This document shows positions 17,901-26,622 of a DNA stretch of 64,000 bases, piece by piece. Both the position numbers and the translations under genes were made by a program. Position 1 is the first letter of the stretch. Each line of letters starts with the position of its first letter. The notes beneath the pieces were generated by a model. That model had not been told where the DNA came from and ran no database searches. It saw only the letters and a list, made by a program, of their open reading frames with translations. The stretch covers positions 2,983,490 through 3,047,489 of the forward strand of contig NZ_MQVX01000001.1 in the NCBI RefSeq assembly GCF_002954325.1. The letters are read 5' to 3'. The stretch comes from Aureicoccus marinus (GTDB taxonomy: Bacteria; Bacteroidota; Bacteroidia; Flavobacteriales; Flavobacteriaceae).

Positions 17901-20509
17901 ACAAAATGCGAATAGGGGGCCAGGGGTTGACTCATGACATCCAACGAAAAGTCCCCTCCACCTTCCAATAATTTGGTGGTAAAGGTGGCTTCCAGCATGC
18001 CGGGAGACTTTTTAGAAACTGAGAACTGCTCTTGGAAGGACTTGAGTCCGCTGGCATCCAACTGACCTTTGGAGAAGGTGTTTTGCACCTCGTAAAAATC
18101 CCGAACCGGATCGGTGAATTCGTAGCCGTTGTGTTCCGGGAAGGGGTTGCGCTTCAGGCGTAATGTAGATTGAATTTCGTACTTGAGGTTGCGGGCGGGA
18201 GCACCGTGTAACCAGCTTCCCTTCAGCTCTCCCCGAATCGGTTTATTGCCTTCCAGAATCGCGTTCTTAAAGCTGAGGTCGATCTTGAGTCGATTGGGTT
18301 TGACGGTGGCGACCTTCAGGCTTTTGCTAAACTGAGCGCCACCCACACGGATGCGAGCGTACCAACTGCCTGTTGGCGCATCTTCTGCCGTTTGAATTGG
18401 GAAGTAGTAGAAATTTCCTTCTTGCTTGGCGTAGAGTCCGTTGCCCACTTCCTGGGGCACGCCTTTGAGGATGATCCTTTCGGCAAGCTTGCCTCGTGCA
18501 TCAGTCACTTCCAGCTCCACGGGGTGTCCTTTAGGCAGGGGGTTGGCCGAGTCATCTAAAACAAAAGTGAGGTGGATGGTCTCTCCCGGGCGGTGGACCC
18601 CTCTTTCGGTATAGGTAAAGCCCTGAAGGCCTTCCTGCAGCTGTTCGCCGGAGATGTCAAATTTACTCATTGACAGAGCGTTTCCGTCATTTAGTTTGGC
18701 GTAGGCGAACATATTATTGAGTTCTGCCACGGCAAAGGCCACATTCTGCTTGGCGTCAAAAATGGCTACCCCATTGCGGTCTGTGGTCAGGGTGCTCAGG
18801 AGCTGTTGCTGGTAGTTGTAGAGTTTGACCTGGGCTCCTTGCAGAGCTTTGGCCGAAAGCAGATCCGTCACGATAAAGTGGTAGGATTGGTTCTTGCTCT
18901 TTTTGGCAATCAGTCCCAGATCGCTGCCCATCAGGTTAGTGAAGACCAGGCGGTCCTCGTTGTAGTAGGCTTCGTGACAGGGATTGTTGCGCTCTCTCCA
19001 GTTGTAGCGGTAACGTCTCCAGTTATAGAGCTCGTTGTCCCAGTACTGTTCTTCTCTTCGGGCCTCATCCGGATCTTGTTCCGTATTGGCATCGTAGGGC
19101 ACAGCCTCGCTGTATTCGAATTCTGAACCACTTGAAGCGCTTCCTTCATCATCGACACAGCCATAGGCACTGTGCTCTTTTTTAAACGAGAACTCAACGC
19201 GGTAGAGGGCTCCCGGATCGGCTTCGATCATGTCCGAGAGGTCCAGTGCATGGGCCTTCCAAAAACTGGTGTTCGTCTGCCCGTCTTTGGTCAAATCGAT
19301 GACCTTGTAAGCGACTCGCCGTCCGACACGTCGCAAATCACGTCGGTAAGAAACCCCCAAATCCTGGTCTTGCAGGAATTGCAACATATTGTCTTGGAAA
19401 ACCTTGATCACTCGTACTTCAACCGCATTCAAGTTCACGGTTTCAAAGTAGATGGGTGTGCTTTTGGCGTTGGGTAAAATGGTCCCCTTCGAAATCATAC
19501 GGACCGCCGGCTTGAGCTGTTCAAAACCAAGCACTTCAGAAAAGGACTTGCTCAGCTTGGCTCCGTAAATCGACTGCAATCCGGGATTGACCTTTACCCG
19601 GGCTTCTCCTTGTACCCGAATACTCGGATACACCCGCAGTAAGTTGCCATCCACCTCATAGCGCAAGTTGCTTTGGTTGCCGATTTGCACCAGACCTTTG
19701 AGCTCCTGTCCTTCATCCAAAGGCTCAGAAAAGTTGATGAGTAGCATGGTATTGGGGGAGCCCGTGGCGCGCGCACTGATCACGGTAAAATCTTTGAGTC
19801 CAGGAATAGAAAAACTGGAGTTTCCTTTGGTGTCCGCATTCACAGAGCTGCCATCCCAGCTCAGTTGCAAGTTTCGGGCCTCAGCGACGCGGGGAATACT
19901 ATCCACCGTAAAATCGTAACTGCTTTGATCACTGTCCGAAAGCTTCCAATTGATGGTCAAACTTTCGCCCCCCAGGCTGGCCTGGATCAAATCTTTCATC
20001 TTTTCTCTGGGAAGGAAGTCGGATCCACGAAGACGCCCTTCCAGGTACTGCCAGTTGCGATCATAAGACTGGAGGGAGGAAAGGTCCACCTTAAAAGCCG
20101 GAGCAATGGTGGCAAAGGCGAAACGGTAATTCCTGAACTCCTTTTTAACCCCGTCGTAGAGTTTGTCCAGATGCAGGTTGACTTGGTATTCTTGATCGGG
20201 CTGCAGGTAGGCTTCCGGTTCAAAGACAAGGGTGTTGCTGTTTTCCACTACCAGGCGTCCCTTGACTTCGGGATCCATTTGCAAGTATTCCGCGGGAATC
20301 TCCTGGTCCATTTCGAACTGTTCCAGGGCTTGAGTGAGCCCAATAACGACCGGTTCGGCTATACTTTGTATCCCTTGGGAGTGATAAGAAATGTACTCTC
20401 TGAACTGATAGAGGTTGTCTTGTTGGTCAGCCGGAGCCTTCTTTTTACAAGAGCTGACAAGGAGCAAAACGATGAGGCTGCTCCCTAGGAAACGATGCAG
20501 TGTATTCAT
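14915..20509 (-). CDS. Alpha-2-macroglobulin family lipoprotein with intact thioester motif
   Basis: Encodes about 1,864 residues. The start at 20509 is chosen because it gives a lipoprotein signal (lipobox VSSC, Cys 21); the longer open frame to 20827 only translates antisense to the Gly-rich tail of the neighbouring TPM gene. The protein has the long tandem beta-sandwich (MG) layout of bacterial alpha-2-macroglobulins, an MG2-like region starting YTERGVHRPGETIHL, a family-typical VVDEGLLDLTRF, and a thioester motif GCVEQ with Cys about residue 1422. In this family cleavage of a bait region exposes the thioester, which covalently traps the attacking protease. It probably guards the periplasm together with PBP1C, encoded directly downstream. 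Confidence 0.93.
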   Translation of the reverse strand: MNTLHRFLGSSLIVLLLVSSCKKKAPADQQDNLYQFREYISYHSQGIQSIAEPVVIGLTQALEQFEMDQEIPAEYLQMDPEVKGRLVVENSNTLVFEPEAYLQPDQEYQVNLHLDKLYDGVKKEFRNYRFAFATIAPAFKVDLSSLQSYDRNWQYLEGRLRGSDFLPREKMKDLIQASLGGESLTINWKLSDSDQSSYDFTVDSIPRVAEARNLQLSWDGSSVNADTKGNSSFSIPGLKDFTVISARATGSPNTMLLINFSEPLDEGQELKGLVQIGNQSNLRYEVDGNLLRVYPSIRVQGEARVKVNPGLQSIYGAKLSKSFSEVLGFEQLKPAVRMISKGTILPNAKSTPIYFETVNLNAVEVRVIKVFQDNMLQFLQDQDLGVSYRRDLRRVGRRVAYKVIDLTKDGQTNTSFWKAHALDLSDMIEADPGALYRVEFSFKKEHSAYGCVDDEGSASSGSEFEYSEAVPYDANTEQDPDEARREEQYWDNELYNWRRYRYNWRERNNPCHEAYYNEDRLVFTNLMGSDLGLIAKKSKNQSYHFIVTDLLSAKALQGAQVKLYNYQQQLLSTLTTDRNGVAIFDAKQNVAFAVAELNNMFAYAKLNDGNALSMSKFDISGEQLQEGLQGFTYTERGVHRPGETIHLTFVLDDSANPLPKGHPVELEVTDARGKLAERIILKGVPQEVGNGLYAKQEGNFYYFPIQTAEDAPTGSWYARIRVGGAQFSKSLKVATVKPNRLKIDLSFKNAILEGNKPIRGELKGSWLHGAPARNLKYEIQSTLRLKRNPFPEHNGYEFTDPVRDFYEVQNTFSKGQLDASGLKSFQEQFSVSKKSPGMLEATFTTKLLEGGGDFSLDVMSQPLAPYSHFVGLKSPEAQRYGSFFTDQNNAFELLSVDAQGKKSGNRKLTVQVYKIEWRWWWNRGYDNLSRYENSTYHRPFKTEEITTDAQGKAQFDLNIPEDESGRFLIRILDKSSGHATGRIAYFYRDWWKRAGSQDAESAKMLIFSADKDRYTTGETARITFPSDQGSRALISIENGTEVLQTLWVNTTTKETVADIPIQADMAPNVYFTVSLLQPHTERKNDLPLRLYGVIPVLVDDPATQLEPQLQLAKEIKPETNFDVKVSEANNKSMTYTLAVVDEGLLDLTRFATPDIHKAFYARQALGVKTFDIFDDVMGAYSLSVDNIYAVGGGGSADGGKNRKAQRFKPMVKFIGPFELKAGKTATHSLKMPNYIGSVRTMVIAGNDKKAYGKAEETTPVRKPLMVLSSVPRKLSPGEKVTVPVTVFALDKKVKTVQVKVKGGQGLKPLGATTKSIQFTQIGDQIVNFDFEVLPNTDRTVIDVEVSGAGEKATDQTEVGIFNPNPVVRTQKTYRLAANESRDLNFEPFGTPGTRSASIELSTLPAMDLNGRLDYLIRYPHGCVEQTTSAAFPQLFLADIMDLNYDRKRDTETNVKKAIKRLGSYQAPTGGLSYWPGGSTADDWGTSYAGHFMLEAKSKGYSLPLSFYSNWLAYQKKAARSWSASDNRGTTLAQAYRLYTLALAGQADLSAMNRLRELPKLSNNAKWRLAAAYALIGKKGAAQTLMDSANLDFVPSRYDYYTYGSAFRNRAMALETLVILEDDRQREVSLALARSLASQGWYSTQETAYALLALTKMVEKNGGKSIAVQLTQRGKSEDIKTPQALASRPLFAQADAVDFKLTNQQDNVVYATLTQSGKLALGREISSERNLRVRVRYFDGSGNEIDVKELRQGSEITAQIQVTNLSNDYVNQLALTQIFPSGWEVVNTSFTGLGQQGTQSANYTDIRDDRIRYYFNLGRRKSKTFRIQLNASYLGEYYLPGAQAEAMYNDDYLARNKGQWVKIVQ

Positions 20510-20582
20510 GGCGGAAAATCTTCCCCTTAAATTAGGGAACTGACTGAGTATGAACAAGAAGATTGGTAAAAAAATAACAGGT

Positions 20583-21434
20583 TTACCAGCCACCGGAAGC
20601 CCCTCCGCCTCCAAAGCTACCTCCACCGAAACCTCCACCAAAGCCTCCACTTCCACTGCCAAAGCCTCCTCCGGAGGAGCTGCTTCCACCACCGCTTCGG
20701 CCCATATTGCTGAGGATGATGATGTCCATAAGGTCAGCACCAAAGCCACCTTTGCGGCCTCCGCGTTTTCCGCCACCTCCGCCTCTGCGAATGATAACGA
20801 GGATAAGGATAACAAAAAAGAGGACAATGGCTACTACAAATGCCACCACGATCAGTGGAAGGGCCTTAGCATTACTAAGGTCTCGGGTTTCTTCGAATTC
20901 ACCCGTTAGGATTTGAAAGAGCGCATCGGCGCCTTTGTCCAGCCCCCCGTAATAATCCCCTTTTTTGAATTCAGGAGTGATCACCCGATCGATTACCCGA
21001 TAGGCCAAAAAGTCGGTAACAATCGGTTCAATGCCCTGCCCAACTTGGATGGTCATTTGGCGATCGTCCTTGGCCACAAGAACCAGAATGCCGTTGTCTT
21101 CTTCTGCCTGCCCAATACCCCATTTTTCGCCCCATTGAGCGCCGAGATAACTGATGTTTTCACCCTTGGTACTCGAAATAATGGCCATGGTGATCTGGGT
21201 GGAAGTTGAATCGGCATAGCCCCTCAACTTATTTCTCAATTGGGTGATTTCAGTTCCCGAAAGCAATTTGATTTCGTCATAAACAATTTGCTCCGGGCTG
21301 CTGGCTGGAGGCGCATCAGGAATATCGTATTGCGCACTGAGCTGAAGCGGCATCAAAAAGGCAAACAGCAGGCCCAGGCCCCATAAGGACCTAAGCACTG
21401 CGGAATGATATTTTTTAACCTTTTGAGATTTCAT
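20583..21434 (-). CDS. TPM-domain membrane protein (YgcG family) with glycine-rich tail
   Basis: Encodes 283 residues. A signal-type helix near residues 15-35 is followed by a TPM domain (about 48-170; SSTKGENISYLGAQWGEKWG, DNGILVLVAKDDR, GQGIEPIVTD), one strong membrane helix (about 189-214), a short basic RRGGGGGKRGG stretch, and a Ser/Gly/Phe-rich tail to the end. The TPM fold (after TLP18.3, Psb32 and MOLO-1) is linked to membrane-protein quality control and photosystem repair; its molecular role in bacteria is unsettled. The start overlaps the preceding TPM gene by 20 bases. About 73 bases separate its stop from the alpha-2-macroglobulin start. Confidence 0.9.
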   Translation of the reverse strand: MKSQKVKKYHSAVLRSLWGLGLLFAFLMPLQLSAQYDIPDAPPASSPEQIVYDEIKLLSGTEITQLRNKLRGYADSTSTQITMAIISSTKGENISYLGAQWGEKWGIGQAEEDNGILVLVAKDDRQMTIQVGQGIEPIVTDFLAYRVIDRVITPEFKKGDYYGGLDKGADALFQILTGEFEETRDLSNAKALPLIVVAFVVAIVLFFVILILVIIRRGGGGGKRGGRKGGFGADLMDIIILSNMGRSGGGSSSSGGGFGSGSGGFGGGFGGGSFGGGGASGGW

Positions 21435-21852
21435 CGCTGAGTTCGTTGATATCGTCTTCCTCCCAAGGGAAGTGTTTTTTGAGTTCTTCTCCGGCTTTGA
21501 GCACTCCAGAGATAATGCCGTCTTTGAAGTTACCCTCCTCGAATTGCTGTTGCATCAGGGCCTTGGTGCTGTCCCAAAATCCATCGGGAACGGCTTTGTA
21601 AATACCCTCGTCTCCGTAGATCACAAACTTTCGGTCGTGAACAGCAACATAGATGAGTACTCCGTTGCGCTCCTCGGTCGCGTCCATTTTTAGCTGAACA
21701 AAGACCTGCTGAGCTCGACTAAAATGATCGATTTTGGCGAGGGCCTCAATGTGGACCCGAATTTCACCTGAGGTGTTTTTTTCGGCCTGCCGGATGGCGG
21801 CCACAATCTCGTCCTCTTCTGCTTTGGTCAGAAAAGCTTCGACTTGTGACAT
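21415..21852 (-). CDS. TPM-domain protein, short form
   Basis: Encodes about 145 residues. The start at 21852 (MSQVEAF) is preferred because a longer in-frame start at 21930 would run far into lemA. The protein is almost entirely one TPM domain (EKNTSGEIRVHIEA, ERNGVLIYVAVHDRKF, YGDEGIYKAVPDGFW) and has no signal peptide or membrane helix, so it may be cytoplasmic or attach through a partner. It overlaps the following larger TPM gene by 20 bases and begins about 10 bases after lemA ends. The lemA-TPM-TPM arrangement is common in Bacteroidetes and points to joint action at the membrane. Confidence 0.88.
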   Translation of the reverse strand: MSQVEAFLTKAEEDEIVAAIRQAEKNTSGEIRVHIEALAKIDHFSRAQQVFVQLKMDATEERNGVLIYVAVHDRKFVIYGDEGIYKAVPDGFWDSTKALMQQQFEEGNFKDGIISGVLKAGEELKKHFPWEEDDINELSDEISKG

Positions 21853-21862
21853 AGGATTCTGA

Positions 21863-22462
21863 TTAAGATCCGAAATCGACTTCCACTGGTTTTTCGGCAC
21901 CTTCAACCGACTCGAAACGGGAAAGATCATCTTCCAGTCCGAACCAGCCGGCCATGACAGAACCAGGGAACTTTTTGATGTGTTGCTTGTACTTGTTCAC
22001 CCCATCGTTGTAGCGATCACGGGCGACATTGATGCGGTTTTCGGTACCTTCCAATTGCTGCTGTAACTCAGAAAAGTTCTTTGTGGCCTTAAGGTCAGGA
22101 TAGCGCTCGACGCTAACCAACAAACGAGATAAGGCGGAAGAAAGACCTGCTTGGGCCTCTTGGAAGGCCGCGATTTTTTCTGGAGAAAGATCATCAACGC
22201 TAACGTTGGTCGCGGTGGCCTTGGATCGGGCTTCAATGACGTCCTTTAAGGTGCCTCTTTCGAAGTCAGCGGCCCCCTGTACGGTTTTAACCAGGTTGCC
22301 AATCAGGTCGTTTCGGCGCTGGTAGGCGCTTTCTACTTTGGACCATTCGGTTTTGGCGTCCTCGTATTTGACAACGCCATCGTTGTAGAATCCGACGGCG
22401 TAGTTGTAAACTACAAAGCCGAGGATTACAACGATTACCAAAGGAATAAGCCATTTTTTCAT
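21863..22462 (-). CDS. lemA: LemA family protein
   Basis: Encodes 199 residues: an N-terminal membrane anchor (about residues 4-22) with the conserved YNDGVVKYEDAKTEWSKVES and AYQRRNDLIGNLVKTVQG segments, then a helical-bundle body with two further coiled segments. These are LemA family signatures. The molecular function is not firmly known; the family is membrane-anchored and often co-encoded with TPM-domain proteins, as here. There is about 73 bases of spacer to the upstream merR-type gene, in which I see no clear -33/-7 promoter. Confidence 0.93.
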   Translation of the reverse strand: MKKWLIPLVIVVILGFVVYNYAVGFYNDGVVKYEDAKTEWSKVESAYQRRNDLIGNLVKTVQGAADFERGTLKDVIEARSKATATNVSVDDLSPEKIAAFQEAQAGLSSALSRLLVSVERYPDLKATKNFSELQQQLEGTENRINVARDRYNDGVNKYKQHIKKFPGSVMAGWFGLEDDLSRFESVEGAEKPVEVDFGS

Positions 22463-22535
22463 CGTGTAAAGTATTTGGTATTTATGAATAGGTATAAAGA
22501 TGTTTCAATTTGTTACAGGACAACCTGCAATTGAC

Positions 22536-22865
22536 CTAAAGGTTCTCCTTTATTTTCAAAAGCTCAGCCTTGACCCGTTCCAATTTCTGTATGATATCAA
22601 AGGTAGATAAGGCTTCTTTCTTTTCTTCTTTCAAGTGAATTTTTGCCCCTTCCAGGGTGAAGCCTCTTTCTTTAACCAGGTGGTAAATCAGTTGTAAATG
22701 CTTGATGTCGTCCGGGGTAAACTTCCGATTGCCCTTAGCATTTTTCTTGGGCTGAAGAATATCGAACTCCTTCTCCCAGAATCGAATCAGAGAGGTTTTC
22801 ACGCCAAAGGCCTTGGCGACTTCACCAATTCCGTAGTAGCGTTTTTCAGGAAGATCAACATGCAT
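22536..22865 (-). CDS. MerR family transcriptional regulator
   Basis: Encodes 109 residues. The N-terminal winged-helix DNA-binding domain is clear: YYGIGEVAKAFGVKTSLIRFW from residue 9, then the wing LQPKKNAKGNRKFTPDDI. A short helical segment follows and likely serves for dimerisation; there is no effector-binding domain, so this is the small MerR type of flavobacteria. It starts 12 bases after the M23 peptidase gene ends and precedes lemA, so it is probably transcribed with the envelope genes. Its target is unknown. Confidence 0.9.
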   Translation of the reverse strand: MHVDLPEKRYYGIGEVAKAFGVKTSLIRFWEKEFDILQPKKNAKGNRKFTPDDIKHLQLIYHLVKERGFTLEGAKIHLKEEKKEALSTFDIIQKLERVKAELLKIKENL

Positions 22866-22877
22866 AGGCCCTGAGGA

Positions 22878-23855
22878 TTAATCCAGTGCTTGATTTTCGC
22901 GCTGAGAGAGTTTAACCAATAGGGCGTACTCTTCTGACGTGAGGTTGCCGGAGTAGAAGTTGATCGGATTCAACTTGTTTCCGTCTTTCCAGATTTCGTA
23001 ATGGAGGTGAGGCGCTTGAGAGCGTCCAGTACTTCCCACAAAACCAATCAGGTCTCCACGCTTCACCTTTTGTCCCTTGGTCACGTTGTAACGGCTCAAG
23101 TGCGCATACAAGGTCAGGTAACCAAAGCCGTGGTCAATACGAATGTGCTTTCCAAATCCAGTCGATCGGCTGTCTGCACGAGTAACCACTCCGTTCCCGG
23201 TCGCGTAAATTGGCGTACCACGAGGGGCAGAAAAGTCCATTCCGTAGTGGAACTTACGCACCTTGGTAAAAGGATCCGAACGCCATCCAAATCCGGAGGC
23301 CATTCTTCTGAGGTTCTCGTTACTCACCGGCTGTATGGCGGGAATAGACTGTAGAAGCTCTTCTTTTTCGACGGCGAGTTTGGCAATTTCATCCAAGGAC
23401 TTGGACTGGATGACTAATTGCTTTTGAAGCGTGTCCAAACGCTGAGCGGTCGATTTAATCAATTCGGTATTGTTGAAACCTTCCAATCCTGCATAGCGGT
23501 TCACCCCACCAAAACCAGCTCGGCGCTGGTCATCCGGAATAGGGTTAGCCTCAAAATACAGGCGGTAGATGGTGTTGTCGCGTTCTGCGATATCCGACAT
23601 GACGGATTCCATGCGCTCCATCTTCTTGTTCATGATCTCATACTGCAACTCGTATTGCTTTACCTCACGCTGTAAAAGGTACTCGTTTGGAGTGATGACG
23701 AAGTTGGCGTTCAATAGAATGGTCAGACCCAATAGACCGAACAAGGCAGATCCCAGCAGGAAGAAAAATATGCGCAAATACTTGCTCGACCTTTTAGGGT
23801 CGATTTTTCTATAGGAGAGCGTGTCCGGATCGTAGTAGTACTTTACTTTAGACAT
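22878..23855 (-). CDS. M23 family peptidoglycan endopeptidase
   Basis: Encodes 325 residues. Basic N-terminus, one membrane helix (about 28-52), a coiled-coil stretch (about 62-185), then a LytM/M23 domain with the Zn ligands in HYGMD (His and Asp, residues about 206-210) and HLHYE (near 287), plus YAHLS. It cleaves peptide cross-links of the cell wall while anchored in the inner membrane; the coiled coil suggests interaction with division or wall-growth partners. It is divergent from alaS across about 100 bases and probably leads the minus-strand run M23, merR-type, lemA, TPM genes. A TATATTTG element sits at 23899-23906. Confidence 0.93.
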   Translation of the reverse strand: MSKVKYYYDPDTLSYRKIDPKRSSKYLRIFFFLLGSALFGLLGLTILLNANFVITPNEYLLQREVKQYELQYEIMNKKMERMESVMSDIAERDNTIYRLYFEANPIPDDQRRAGFGGVNRYAGLEGFNNTELIKSTAQRLDTLQKQLVIQSKSLDEIAKLAVEKEELLQSIPAIQPVSNENLRRMASGFGWRSDPFTKVRKFHYGMDFSAPRGTPIYATGNGVVTRADSRSTGFGKHIRIDHGFGYLTLYAHLSRYNVTKGQKVKRGDLIGFVGSTGRSQAPHLHYEIWKDGNKLNPINFYSGNLTSEEYALLVKLSQRENQALD

Positions 23856-23870
23856 GAGCGTAAATTATTC

Positions 23871-23878
23871 TATTTTTG
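23871..23878 (+). promoter_or_regulatory. Candidate -7 element for alaS
   Basis: TATTTTTG matches TANNTTTG exactly and lies about 80 bases in front of the alaS start at 23957. No good -33 TTTG is visible at the usual spacing, so this is tentative. Confidence 0.4.
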
Positions 23879-23898
23879 GTCGGTATTTGGTAAACACA

Positions 23899-23906
23899 CA
23901 AATATA
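23899..23906 (-). promoter_or_regulatory. Candidate -7 element for the M23 peptidase operon
   Basis: The minus strand reads TATATTTG, an exact TANNTTTG match, about 44 bases before the start at 23855. The -33 region is weak. It lies back-to-back with the alaS candidate, so the two promoters would overlap. Confidence 0.45.
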
Positions 23907-23956
23907 GAAATTGTTTTGCTTAAAGCGTTAAAATTCACTAAACGCACACTATTCCA

Positions 23957-26570
23957 ATGACTTCTTCCGAGATCCGCCAGGGTTTTTTGGATTTTTTCGA
24001 GAAAAATCCCATAAAATAGTTCCTTCAGCTCCCCTGGTCATGAAAAATGACCCAACCCTTCTTTTTACCAATGCCGGGATGAACCAATTCAAAGAGTACT
24101 TCTTGGGGTTGAGCCAGGTCGAGCACCCTCGTGTCACCGATACCCAAAAGTGTTTGCGCGTAAGTGGAAAGCACAACGACCTGGAGGAAGTGGGTAAAGA
24201 TACCTACCACCACACCCTTTTCGAAATGCTCGGAAACTGGAGTTTCGGGGATTACTTCAAAAAAGAAGCCATTGAGTGGGCCTGGGAATTGCTCACCAAA
24301 GAATTTAAAATTTCGCCTGATCAGCTCTATGTCTCTGTTTTTGAAGGGAGTCAGGACGCTGATCAGCTCGAAATGGATAAAGAAGCCTATGCCTTGTGGT
24401 CGGCCATCGTACCCGAAGACCGCATTATCATGGGGAATAAAAAAGACAACTTCTGGGAAATGGGAGATCAGGGCCCTTGCGGTCCCTGTTCTGAAATCCA
24501 TGTGGATATTCGTCCGGAAGAAGAACGCAAAAAGACCTCAGGCGCCTCTTTGGTCAACCAGGACCACCCGGAAGTGGTGGAGATTTGGAACCTGGTCTTT
24601 ATGCAGTTCAACCGCAAAGCCAATGGGGAGTTAGAAAACCTGCCCCAAACCCATGTCGATACCGGGATGGGCTTTGAACGCCTTTGTATGGTGCTTCAAG
24701 GAGTGCGTTCCAACTACGATACCGATATTTTTACTCCGCTGATCCGGGAGATCGAAACCATCAGCGGCAAACGCTATGGTTCGGATGAAGAAACAGACAT
24801 CGCCATCCGCGTGGTGGCCGATCACCTGCGGGCAGTTGCCTTCGCCATCGCGGATGGGCAATTGCCGAGTAATTCTGGAGCCGGATATGTGATTCGCCGC
24901 ATTTTGCGTCGAGCCATTCGCTACGGCTTTACCTTTTTGGGAAGTAATAAGCCCTTTATCTACCGCCTGGTCAAGGTCTTGCGAGAAGTGATGGGCAAAG
25001 CTTTCCCAGAAATTGAAAAAGAACAACAGCTGATTGAGAACGTCATCCGGGAAGAGGAGCAGTCTTTTTTGAATACCCTGGAGCAAGGATTGGTGCTTTT
25101 GGATCAGGTCATGAAGAACGCCAAAGGGAAAGAGATCGACGGGCGAAAGGCCTTTGAGCTCTACGACACCTTTGGGTTCCCCATTGATTTAACGGCATTG
25201 ATTCTTTCTGAAAAAGGGTATTCCCTGGACGAAGAAGGCTTTAAAAAGGCCTTGCAGGCCCAAAAGGACCGTTCCAAGGCAGCCGCTCAGATCAGCAAAG
25301 AGGATTGGGTTGTTTTAAGACAAGACAGCGAACAGGAGTTTATTGGGTACGACCAATTGGAATCCAAGGTGAAGATTGTCAAGTACCGCAAGCTCAAGAG
25401 CAAGAAAGAAGGAGAGCAGTATCAACTGGTTTTTAACTTGACTCCTTTCTACGCTGAGGGCGGAGGCCAGGTGGGTGACAAAGGCTATCTGGAAGCTTCC
25501 AATGGCGATGTGACCTATGTGGTCGACACCAAGCGCGAAAACAACGAAATCGTCCACTTTACGGAAAGCTTGCCTGCGAATTTAGAGGACGGCTTTCGAG
25601 CGGTTGTCGATGCCAAACAGCGGCATAGAACGGCCAGTAATCACACGGCGACCCACTTGCTTCACCAAGCACTTCGAGAAGTTCTGGGAACCCATGTTGA
25701 GCAAAAAGGTTCATCGGTACACAGCAAGTACCTGCGTTTTGACTTTTCGCATTTCTCTAAGCTGTCGGTAGACGAATTAAGAGCGGTCGAAAACTTTGTC
25801 AACGCCCGTATCGAAGGGCAGTTATCTTTGGAAGAGAATCGCAACCAGCCTTATCAGGAAGCCCTGGAACAAGGCGCTATTGCTCTTTTTGGAGAGAAGT
25901 ACGGCGATACAGTTCGCACCATCCGTTTTGGTCAGTCTATGGAACTCTGCGGGGGAACGCATGTGAAGAACACCTCCGAGATCTGGCATTTTAAGATTAC
26001 AGCCGAAAGCGCTGTGGCTGCTGGAATTCGTCGGATTGAAGCCATAACCTCCGATGCGGTCAAGTCGTTCTACTTCGAAAACAACCGCACCCTGTTTGAA
26101 ATCAAAGATGTCTTGGGCAAAGCCCAGGATCCCGTACAAGCCGTACAGTCTCTGCAAGACGAAAACCAGCAATTGCGCAAGCAGATCGAAGGTCTCCTGA
26201 AGGAAAAGGCCAAAGGACTGAAAAAAGACCTGCAGCAAGCTGTACAGGAAGTCAATGGAGTGCAGTTTTTGGCCCACGAAGTGGATTTGAATGCTGGGGG
26301 TATGAAGGATCTCGCCTTTGAATTGGGGCAGGAAGTCGAGCCGTTATTCTTGGTGCTGGGAAGTAAACAAGACGGTAAAGCCTATTGGCCTGCTATATTT
26401 CGAAGGACCTGGCCACCGAAAAGGGTTTGCATGCTGGGAAAATCGTCAAAGAACTCGGTCGCTTCATCCAAGGGGGTGGGGGAGGACAACCCTTCTTTGC
26501 TACTGCTGGAGGGAAGAATCCAGACGGGATTGCCGAAGCACTTTCAAAATCAGCGGACTGGCTGAAGTGA
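23957..26570 (+). CDS. alaS: Alanyl-tRNA synthetase, interrupted by two apparent frameshifts
   Basis: Charges tRNA-Ala. Three frames must be joined. Frame 1 starts at ATG 23957 ([17 protein letters not shown]) and runs out at CCC 24008-24010; one added C restores [15 protein letters not shown] and the class II core. Frame 2 covers most of the protein, including [14 protein letters not shown], the editing-domain HTATHLLHQ and [12 protein letters not shown]. Near 26385, TATTGG needs one more T to give [10 protein letters not shown], then the DHHA1 C-terminus with [19 protein letters not shown], ending at 26570. Total about 870 residues, normal for AlaRS. A single-copy essential enzyme is unlikely to be dead, so both breaks are probably sequencing or assembly errors. 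Confidence 0.9.
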
Positions 26571-26622
26571 TTTCCGGGCTTTTGGTTACCTTTTGGGGGT
26601 TAAAACCCTACAATACACACTC

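Noticed and set aside
20510..20827. N-terminal extension of the alpha-2-macroglobulin frame (106 codons)
   Set aside because: It is antisense to the Gly-rich tail of the TPM gene, gives a low-complexity Ala/Glu/Val peptide, and hides the lipoprotein signal that starts at 20509.
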